64,000 bases of DNA from Thuidium tamariscinum (Eukaryota > Streptophyta > Bryopsida > Hypnales > Thuidiaceae): the NCBI GenBank assembly GCA_947034885.2, contig OX344754.2, positions 20,416,501 through 20,480,500 of the forward strand. Direction: 5' to 3'. The notes beneath the pieces were generated by a model. That model made no database searches. It was not told the origin of the DNA and was given only the letters and a program-made list of their open reading frames with translations. This document shows, one piece after another, positions 49,081 to 59,500 of the stretch (position 1 is the first letter of the stretch; each line of letters starts with the position of its first letter). A program made the translations under genes and the position numbers.

Positions 49081-50866
49081 ATGAGGAGGTTTAAGGCTTT
49101 TGGCACTCGCCGCAAATTTGACAGGGACTCTTCTGACACTCCCTCTAGTCCCCAATGTTTTCCTCACTTCTATTCCCCTGCTCGCGACTCCTTCCACCGT
49201 CGCCGCAGCGTCGACGGTCGCGTTGCGGACGCTCGAGAATCGACGACTGCTGACGCAGCATGCGCCATGCGGCGACGGAGCGTGGACGATTCGCGGTCCG
49301 GAGAGAGTGTGGACTTACAAGCAGTGCGAAAAGAGTGGAAGTCGAACTCTTGCGCCACCGTGAGCTCGTCGGATTCCTTCTCGTCGTCGCTGTCTTCTTC
49401 ACGGCCGTCGGACGCCAGTGCCATGTCTACTGACACCATTCGGGACGCCATTCGGGAGCAGAGGGGTGTTGGAGCGGAGGTTTTGCAGCGGGTCGTGGTG
49501 GTGGGGTTTGATGCGAATGCGAAAGAGGGAGGGGTGGGGGTGACTGCGATGTGGGCGTTTCAGAATACGGGGATGCAGAGAGGGGATGTGCTTGTTTTGC
49601 TTGGAGTGGTGGATACTGTGCGTGGGCCGTTGGGGTATAAAGTTCAGGTGCGTTGCTTGCTTGCCCCTGTTTCAACCGGCATTTCAAGAACCTGCTTGAA
49701 CCGCACACTTCGGTTTGAAATTTTAATAATGACCAGTTTACACGATCAGTTGTTTTTTGAGTGATGAACGTGATGTGGGCTGAATGTGATTAGGCTGGTG
49801 CATTAGTTCTGCATTTGATGAGGCAAACGTCACACTTCTGAGTCCCAAGCAGAGTTTGTAGAACTGAGAACTGAGTATGCGGAACAAGCGACGAAGTTTG
49901 TTGAACGGAAAACTCTATCACGGTTGCTCCTGGGGCAGAGATTTTCATTCTTCGACGAACCTTTGAAACTGGGAAATGTGAGACCCGCTAATGTCAGATT
50001 CTGAAAAAATCGCGATTTTAACCACCACACTAGCATTGGAACCAGATTTTTATGTTTTCAAATTATTAGAAACTGAAGTTGATTGCGCTCCCTTGCTGCA
50101 GGTGAATGATCAGACGTGGCTGGGCGCGAGCAGGAAGTTTCTGGAGGAAGATACCAAGGCCAAGAACCTCGCGTGGTCTCGCGAATTCCCACTCCTTCGA
50201 AAAAGCTGCTCCGACGTAGGGGTGACCCTCCAAGTGCACGTGAAAGCGTCGCAACAACCCCACCTCGCCATCGTGCTCGAAGCCACCTCGCGAGGCGCAG
50301 TGCACGTCGTGCTCGACAAGAGCCTCCACAACAAGCGCCGCCGCTACTACCAGGAGCATCTCGCCTGCGAGGTGACGCGCATGCGCCGCGGCGGCGGCGT
50401 GGACGCCATCCGACCGCGCGACTCATACAACAATCCGCCGTCGTCACCAACCTCGGTACTCCCGCAACGTCCACCAGCTACAGCGCCGCGGAATTCGTTC
50501 AACTCCAATCTGGGGTCCAATCTTTCACGTCTCGTGAAGCTTGCGGACGAGAAGCAATCGAGCATTTCGAATTCTGCCAGGCGGCAAAGCTGCAACCCGA
50601 CGATTGATGAAGATGAGCTCTTCTGTATCGACCATGATTTTTTGACGCGGCGTGTGGATATGTTGCTTGAGCCGGAGGCTGATCTTGGTGACGACGGTCG
50701 CCGTGATCAGTTAATTGTAGACGACGGTTACGAGAGTGACGACTTGTTTAGTCTGGCTGGGGATGGTGCGTCGCGGCGTCCGTCACTAGCAGTCTTCTCT
50801 ATGGAGTCTGCTAGGAACTCTATGCGGTCATCCATCTCGCGCATCACGCAGCTTGCAGCTGGATAA
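49081..50866 (+). CDS. Plant UspA-like (adenine nucleotide alpha hydrolase-like) protein without kinase domain, 443 aa
   Basis: Exons are 49081-49647 and 50102-50866; the GT-AG intron is phase 0 (CAG|GTGCGT, CTGCAG|GTG). The ATG at 49081 opens MRRFKAFGTRRKF. Residues 1-135 are Ser/Arg-rich. Residues 136-285 form the Usp-like fold: strand RVVVVGFDANA (137-147), RGDVLVLLGVVD, GYKVQVNDQTW across the junction, LQVHVKAS, AVHVVLDKSLHNKRRRYYQEHLA. This layout, ending in the VVLDK..K.RRxYxEHLxC motif, is typical of the N-terminal module of plant receptor-like cytoplasmic kinases and related stand-alone proteins. Here a Ser/Asp-rich tail (286-443) follows and the frame stops with no kinase domain. Four RRxS sites (S43, S67 and two in the tail) suggest regulation by a basophilic kinase; that is inference. 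A signalling or nucleotide-binding role is likely but unproven. Confidence 0.75.
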
Positions 50867-53589
50867 TCGATCACTCACTGGGCTGGTGTCCAGTATTACA
50901 GGTCGAGGTCAATCTCACAAATTAGAACTCATTACTTTAGAAGTTGCCAGTGAAGATGCAACAAACTCTCACATTCTCTCATCAAAGCATGGGTCCACGG
51001 AATTCTCTCATCAAAGCACCCAAGAACGTTGGCTCAAAGAAACATATCATCATTACTGTAAGTCAGTGCGTACACCACATTCTTAGAATTACAAATTCTT
51101 CTTAGTTTTCTTAAGGTCAGATGGGAGGCTTCCAACATGGGTAAGTCATCACACAAAGGGCATCAAGGAAGGAATTTGCCATCTAGGCCCATGTCATCCT
51201 GGTTTTCTTATAGTTAGACAGGAGGCCCTGACATGGTTAAGTCTGCACAAAGGCATCGAGGATAGAACTCGCCATCTAGGTCCATAAGGCCTATGACGCT
51301 TAGATAGTTGAGCCATCCCCTACTTACACATTTTATAGGTCCACCAGGCTTTAGTTCCTTCCTCTTCCTCATTGATCTTCTTAGAGATCTCTTCTTCGAT
51401 TCTGCACCAATGAGCAAGGATGTATCAATCCTTCCTACAGGTGGCTCAACAACCCAGGAAGGGAGGAATTTCAAGTGGCTGACTGATTTCAAGACAGTTT
51501 TTTTTTGTGGTCTCTGAGCATCCTCAGGACCATTCTGCAGTCGCGAATGTCAGATGGACACCATGTGCTCTGCGGGGAACTTATTGGCTTTCCTCTGCTT
51601 TCATGTGAGAGACTGAAGCAGAAGCAGATGGGAACGCATTCTGATAGATTTGACATGATTTAAGAGATGAGTTTCCTGTGGCAACGCCAACTCTCAGTGG
51701 ATGGAAGAACATTTCCAAGGTACAGTGCAGCAGGTCAGGATACAGGTTGCAGGGGATGGATCAGCTGTAAATATTTTCAGAGCTAGGCTTTTCATCCCAT
51801 GGATTGTTATTATTAAGACAGTGCTAGGAATGATCTGATGACCACCCTTATTTTGCAACATCATGAGTGTGGTTTCATGGTGTTTTTTTGGGAAGGGTGG
51901 ACTTGCATCAATTGGGGTGGGGACTTATCTTCAAGACTCTGCAACGGTAATGATGTTATCAGTTGCACTGTCCTGTTTCTGGAGTGGTGCTTATAGTTGT
52001 TCCCTTTTGAATGTAGTGTAGTCAGTGAACTTTTTTGAGGAGAACATTGTACTTGGCAGGCAGGCAGGAAGGCAGGAGGGCAGAGGAGATGGAAACTGCC
52101 CTGACAATCTGGGTGCATTTCATTTTTCAGTGCTTACATCATGTCGGTTGTGCATGGACTTCCTACGTCCCATATGGTAGAGGTACCTATTATTGACACA
52201 CAGCAATAAATAGGGTACCCTATTTCAATCAAGATTGGACTGGATTTTTGTTTTCTCCTTGGAATGTGTGTCTTTGTACTTTTTCGAGCTTTGGACCAAT
52301 AAGTTAATAACGCGTAAGTAGTGAGCATGAAAGTAGGAAGTAATTAGCATGAAAGTATTCTTGAATGATCAAAATTGGATGACTTGAGATGTTGGTCATG
52401 GGTCAAGTCCAACTTTTGCCTTTCGAAATTCATAGTAATTTCAATTCAAGAGATAAAATTATCAATTTTTTGTAATCCCAATTATTTTTGTATTCTTTGA
52501 GATAAAAATGAAAAAAGCTTCCTTTTTTGGATAGTGTCTTGGGTATGTTTTAGACCTCTCCTAGCTAATTTGGGTTTTCTAATTGCAAATATGACTTTTG
52601 AATTCGCAAAACAATAAATTATTTGAAAAAAATGAAAAATTCATGTGTTTTGACTTCAAGTTAAATCTACCTTATTGGGTCCACTTCAAATAGAGGATTT
52701 AGTGTCCTAATAATGCAACCATGTGCTTTCTAACCTTTCCTTGATTGCAATTAGTAACCACATCCACTAGTTTTAAACTTATGGAGACACATTGCACATT
52801 CACTATAGAATCATTTAACCATAACATGCATTAAGAAATCATTGCCAAATCCTTAATGATTTCTTTCACTATTAGCAAAAAGATTGGTATTATGGGATGG
52901 AGTATTACAATACCTTCAAGAATGTTGTATGAGGTTCACCCAAGTTGAGAGGATGATTTGTACCACATAGTGCATATAACTACTTTACTCTCAATTATTA
53001 CTCATGAATATTATCATAAGATTTAAGGTATGCAAGCCATTAACTGCACATTGCTTAAAATCATATACCCTACTACATAAGAACCGCACATTGTGGGAAA
53101 CACTATGTGAACTTGTTTTCTTGCCAAGACACAAGCACTACAGAGTGTGGTGAAGGGCCATGAGCTCTTTTTTACTAGATTTTAGGATTGGTAACTTGAA
53201 GTTGGAATGAAATTTGTAAGAGAGAACCTTTGTGCATTATTTTTTGAAAGTAAATCTTAACATAACATTTAATAGTTGAGCAAAGTTTTAGAGCTTGCAA
53301 TCTCCTACAACACCGTGGAGCAAGCTATGAATTTTGTCCGTGCGGTGATTGGCATGTCTACCTTATGTATGTCAGAGGGGATTCAGACTTAAGTGAGACG
53401 ATCTTGAGCAATTTGGTTGCTTTCAAGAGCAGATAGTTTATTAAACCCAGAGAAGATTATGAGCACCAAGGAGGTTTGATACCCCCGAATGCTAATCTCT
53501 TTGCAGTATCTTATGAAGTCTTAGCTTATTATTAACTTCGTAATGAGCTTGCTTCTGAGGAGAGTTTAAATTTCTGCACGCGAACGAAG
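50867..53589. other. Region between the UspA-like gene and the 3' end of the pyrophosphorylase-like gene
   Basis: About 50,867-52,330 is GC-richer and may hold the 3' untranslated region of the upstream gene. It includes an imperfect 97-bp tandem duplication (51106-51202 and 51203-51296) and a GGCAG-rich tract at 52057-52086. About 52530-52720 is a copy of the TAGCTAATT dispersed repeat. The remainder to 53,589 is AT-rich and unassigned. Confidence 0.4.
51106..51296 (+). repeat. Imperfect 97-bp tandem duplication
   Basis: Two units, 51106-51202 and 51203-51296, share TTTTCTTA, GGGAGG or CAGGAGGC, ACATGG.TAAGTC, GGCATC.AGGA and GCCATCTAGG(C/T)CCAT in order. It lies in the presumed 3' flank of the UspA-like gene. 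Confidence 0.6.
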
Positions 53590-56500
53590 TCACCAGTTCG
53601 AAATGCACGAGTCGACGACGTAAGCTTTCCACGAGTCGTAGCCCAGCTCCTTGAGATCCTCGTCGGTGACATCCTGCACCCAAATGGGCTTGCCCATCAC
53701 TTCCTGCTTGCGCTTGCTGTAGGTCTCCATGTCCAGGTCCGACCACTCGGGTAGGCACGGCGGGAAGTCTTCCTCTTCAAACGTGTCCGGGTCGTTCTCC
53801 CTTTGCTGGCACCACTGCACGCTCTCTCGTTCGATGTCCACTGTGTTCCTGACCTCACAAGCAACACATGTCAAAACCCTGATCTCCTTGGTTCAGAATT
53901 GGGCAATCTACAGAACTAATTAGAGCCATTCAAAGCAACCCAACATCGTAACATTCTAGAGTGGCTTACAGATTGCACCCTTTCCACTGTATCACAAAAT
54001 AGAGGTTGGTGCAATAAAAAAACTGAAGAATTAGCTTGCCCTCTATTGAAGCAATTTATTTCATTGACAGACAAGCAATGAGCCCACATGTACACTAAGA
54101 GAGCTGGATGAAAGAAAATAAATACTTTCTAATGTGCGCACACCCACCTTTGCAAACCTAACATGAGCTCATGATTGTGCACAAAAAGAACATGGACTCC
54201 TTTTCTAATGGCTTCCTATTCAGTGATTCCAAGGGTGCTCAGGCAGCTACTGAAGAATGTTATGATTTTGATAGTTACCAGGCCGTGAACACAATTGAGG
54301 TGTACTGGACTTACAGGTCTGTGTACTCCAGACCAGCTGTCACAAGCTGCTTGACACAGAAAAACAATCAAAAACGAATTAATAATATAGATTTACTTTT
54401 CAGAGGTACTCCAATGTACTAAGAATAATGCAGCAACAGCGAGATGAGAACATTGCCACCCTGTCGATAGCCTAAATTATACGTTGAAACTACATCATAT
54501 CAAGAAGCAGTTTGAAAACCTCCAATGCTGAAAACGACTCAGAGCCTTCAGAGATAAAAAGTCCAACCTTGTCTTTGATTATTTCGCCATCTGGGATCTC
54601 AATATTCTCGTCTTTCTTGGACCAGATAACAACATCTCCCTGAAAGTAAGCGAACGAGAACAATGGATCCTTATTATTCCAATGCAACTTCATGAAACCT
54701 CCGAACTAAGAAACAGAAAGTACAAAAAATCCCAGAATCAATTCTGCAGTGCGCGAGTTAGCAATAACCAAACAAGATACCGAATATTATCACCTTCAGG
54801 ACGACGTCTTTCCCAAACCAGACATCGCCAATCGCTCGTAAGCTGGTCAACTCCAAGAGACTGGGTGTATGCTTCAGGCGCTCTGCAAAGTATTGCATCT
54901 GCAATGCATTCACCAAACCTAAACCCTTTTTGAGAAGAGAGGATTCATTATTATATAATGATCATATTGTGGAAATCATACTTTAATTGGGGAAAATCTT
55001 CATTTCATTAGATTGGGCGAAGAACATTGCATGTATTGGCTCAAAAAAAATGATCATTCGACAAATAAAATTCCCTATAAAAAGTCTTCAAAACTGCTAA
55101 AAAACAGGAGGTCAAATATGGGCTTACAGGGATAAGGAGGCAAGAGCCGGGTCTTGATATCAAATTCTTTTCACTCAATTCATGATGGTCTCTTGGGTGA
55201 ATGCAAGAAACACTTGTACTATTTGTTGCGTTTGGTTGATTTTTTTGGGAGTATTTTAAAATTAGAAAAATAATTTTTAAATTTTAAAAAAAATATGAAT
55301 AATGTAAAGACCTTTAAGATGAAGAAATCCATCAAAGGAAATTTGTTAAAAAATCTCTAAGTAGGAGAACTTAAAAAGTGCCAAACCTCAAGAAAATACA
55401 TACTTTGATGTTTTAATTAGGAAAAAATAGGGAAAAAAATTAAAAATTAACAAAAAATTGACCATTTTCAAGAACTTTATGGAGATGGTCATTAATAAAA
55501 AAAATCACCAAAATCACTTTTTACATGTTTCCAAAAAAAATATAGAAGAAGGCTCACTTTGTAGACTTGTACACCACATAAAAATAACTTTATTTGAAAT
55601 CCCTTTCTTAGAAAGCTACAAATCTATTAGAAGACCATCTCCTTCAAATTTGAGCTCAAAATCATTAAAAAAAAGGTATTCAATAGTACTAAAAACCTCT
55701 AAATTGGCATTTGTGACATTCAATCACTAGTACTATTTTGATAGTAAATCATTTTTGAAAATTATGAAAAAATTATAAAAGGTGTATGATAGTCATGAGT
55801 ACCTTCCCTACAAATTTCGAGTCATTTCAAGTTAAAATGCAAAAGTTATGGTCAAAAAACAGATCAGCACATGCTGTGTGACCCAAAATAATATAAGTGT
55901 TTCTTGCATTCACCCTCTTATGAGACTAGTCAAAATGGGAGGTTGTAGACAACTATAGAAGGACAGGAGACAACCCCATTTCCATTTGAAGAGATGAGTG
56001 GCCATACACAATTAGGCAAGTCATGCTTACACCCGACTTGCTAATTGAAAGTCGAACTACTAGTGCTGCTTGGAAATGATGAATTGTTGTTGGTAACAAG
56101 GATTTGTACAGCACACGGTAGAAGGTCCCTTAACGTCTTTATTATCCTCAACCCTAGAATGATTTAGCCTGCCAAATGAGGAGGTACCTTTCGAAGCTTC
56201 ATTCCTTCCAACTCAATAATAGGATTGACATCCGACTGTCTCGATGGGTTTGGGCAAACCATGCCCTCCTTCACTGTATACAGGTCTGACTGCGAACAAT
56301 AGGAAACGCATTGTCAATCGATTTTAATACACAGAAGTAAACCATGAATTTGTCTGCACCAAATCCTATCCAAATTGAACTATCAGTTTGCACTCCTGTG
56401 TCAAATTCGTAACAAAGTACGACTAACCCGGAAAAGAAGTAAGTCTGCCGTTGCTCGGATAGGTTGAAACCTTCTCCGTGGAACCTCTACAGCGACACAC

Positions 56501-59500
56501 CCATCAAAGAACTGCAACAAACAATTAATGATATTTTTAATTTCTTCAACTCTCCTGAATCTACATGATGATTTCACACTAATCTCAATAATCCAAATCA
56601 TGTTTGACGTGGATCTCTAGTATCTCTAGTAAACAAGCTCGTAAACAAGTTAATCCATTAGGCAGTTTCAGGAGTTTTCAAGCCTTAAATTTCTCTTTCC
56701 ATCAAAATCTATCATTAACACCAAGGTATCTTGAGATGATCATCAAGGTGCTCGATTAGTTGTTACCTGGACTAGAAGCAGATCCGAATTTCCCTCAATC
56801 GGCAAATTCTCAAATATCTCTCCATTCACCTGAAGCTGCACACATCATATAAGAATACTCCAAGGTCTTCTGGCAGTAACATAAGCCCCGATTTAGAAAA
56901 TTAGACACAACCTGCTTCACGTACAGTAAATTCTTTGGACGTCTGTAATCTTCTGGCAGTAGGAAACTATGTATTGTATTTTCCTACAGAAAGAGCTCTA
57001 CTAAGACAACATAGGCCTGACGGTAAAGGAATCAACCGAGTAGAGCGGAGCCCCGCTTGCAGTTTGCAGCTGAAATGTAATATTATCGCCCTCTCCAGCA
57101 CTCTGTAGATTGCAAGCAAGTTATCGGGTAACAAGAAAAAAGGTGGACGAAATCAGCTTGTGGCAATTATATCATAACAATGAAGAACATTTTTATCAGT
57201 TCAATTAAATTGTTTCATGAAATTCAAGACAGCATCGTAGAGACAAACAGATCTCCCTGTGGCCATAGTGATCATACAAAGACCTGCCCATGAAACATTG
57301 GGAGGCCACCTTATGATTAATGTGACCTCCTATGAATTATGGAGAGGACTCTCTTCTAGACCCTTTAAAAAGTTCCGAAAACAGTTTTGGATGCTCAATA
57401 ACATTAGTTAAATACGAAAATATTTAATTCCATACTCACCTTCGAAGAGCAGTAAATATCAAGGGCTTCAATCTCTACTAGCCTCTTGACAGCTTTCAAA
57501 TTTACCCAGCTGCCAGCATTCGAGTACCGTTGTGTAAATGAACATCATTTCTTTTAGTAATATGAGCTAACCCCACTGTACTATTGCATGAGACCGTAGG
57601 AAAATTGTGGTGAGGGTCTAGAGGAGAAACTTACGAGCTATTTGTGTTGACAACCTTGACATCGCCAGCACGAGACTTCTCATCCTGTAATACCGTATTC
57701 AAAACATGATGTATTATTCATCAAAAGACCTGAGAAGGATATCAAGTTCGGCTACATTTTTTCGTTTCAAATTGAAAATAAATTAAGGACAATCCACAGT
57801 TCTCGAAAGCCTCTGTCAACCAAGACTTTTGGTCTGTCCCACATCCCTAATCAAGCCTACTACGTGACATAAGAATACTAAAACCATTAGGGACCAGATC
57901 CACCTCCTATTCTGACCTCTGGAACCAGCAGAAACTCGGCTCTTCAGATACAATCAGTTGACCTTCAATAAGCCACTTGGGCGAAAGAATGATTAACTAA
58001 ATGTCTATGGCCACTCATGTATGAACGGAAATGGGGGTTGATCATGTCTTTTCAATAGTGTTGTCAATTTCACTACATTGGCGGAAATTCACATTTTTCA
58101 AGGCACCTTGAAACGTAAACCTATGTCCATAAGTTTTAGAGCTTCGAATAGTTAAATGTCACATTTTGGCGCTCTGAATCGCGCCAGTATTCCAGTAATC
58201 ACATTTTACTGGTCTAGAACCTTCCACTTCGAATGAGAGCATAAGGAATCATCATTCATTGACTAACAAAAATTGGATCTTGTAACCAAATTGATCTCTC
58301 CACAGCTCTTTAGTGATCTCCCAATCATTCAAACAGTTTCACATACTAATTAGAAGGGATAAATTGACGCAAAAAGTATGCACACCTTATACATAGGACC
58401 GAGAGAATTTTGTCACTTACTTGAATACGTGAGACCTCTTCGAACTCCAAAAGCTGCACACACATGAATATTAGGGTCCACAGACAAGATTGAGGCTCTT
58501 GGACGAGACAGTGATTTGCACAGTATCAGCTGCACTAAATTCCTGCACACTATCGAGCTCTTTGCGCATCCATATTATGGTACTGGTAGCATGAGAGATG
58601 CCTGTATTACATTTACTCTTAAAAGGGCTAAAAGCTGCTAATAAGAAGTCGATGTGCACTTACCTCAATGTTGGCTTCAGATGAGACGTAAGCACCATTT
58701 TCAACATCAGTGGCGGTCTTGGGAGTCACCTGCAATATCACGTGCTCATCACTCAATGACTTATTCTAATATTGAAACCAATCAAAGATTGGAGGTGCGT
58801 GGTTCCAAGATTCAAATCCTTGTAGCTCAAGTCTAAATTATTGCAGTAGCAAGTATCCAGTGCTCTCGGCTTAACCCCTAAGTGCCCAAACTAGAAAAGA
58901 GAGAAGTTCATTTTGGAAGTTCGAAATTCATTTTGAAATAGAGTAAGTTCCAAATATAATTCTATTGTTCAAAAATGTAGGACTGAATTCTTCTTTTTAT
59001 TGATGCATTTTGTTAATTTCTTATGAGGTTTCTAAGCGCTTCATTTCAACTCCTAAAGATATGGAAATGGCCACTTTTGGTCATTTCACCACTTATTGGT
59101 TAAGAACATTGATTGACCGATTTCAAGAGTGAAAACGAAACTGAAAAATTATCACTCATATCTTACCCTGTTGATGATTCTTCTGTAAGTTATCTATAGA
59201 GAGATGGAGATATTTACCTCCATACAGTAGTCACACTGGTTTTCAGAGAGATAATTTAACATATCTGATAAACTTCGTCAAAGATAAACTGCTCTGAGTG
59301 ATGTTTGCATCAGACTATGAGTGACTGAACAAAGAACAAGAAACATCATTAGAATTTGGTAAGTTACGGAGGATACTGAGATCCACAGTGGCTCCCAAGT
59401 TGTCACCGTTTGCAATAAACAAAAACTCTTTTCCCTGCACACACAAAAAATAACTATTGGAGAACGTTCTCAAAGAGACTTCAAAAATTCGAAAGTGCTA

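Larger units (their letters stand above)
54899..56187 (-). other. Intron 19 of the pyrophosphorylase-like gene, enlarged by a transposon
   Basis: At 1289 nt this is the largest intron of the gene. It holds the 721-bp element 55195-55915 and, next to it, a copy of the short dispersed repeat also found in the cyclin-like gene (55929-56057). The bounding splice sites are AAG|GTACCT and TTGCAG|ATG on the minus strand. Confidence 0.7.

Noticed and set aside
48604-49197. A 197-codon minus-strand open frame upstream of the UspA-like gene
   Set aside because: It runs across the degenerate minisatellite and its peptide merely repeats the array; the plus-strand leader explains the region better.
49751-50101. 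An extra exon in the intron of the UspA-like gene, open around 49850-49990
   Set aside because: The flanking exons join in phase without it and the direct join preserves the family motif GYKVQVNDQTW.
50058-50607. Several long open frames on both strands overlapping exon 2 of the UspA-like gene
   Set aside because: They are shadows of the GC-rich real exon; only one frame carries the Usp-like motifs and splices in phase.
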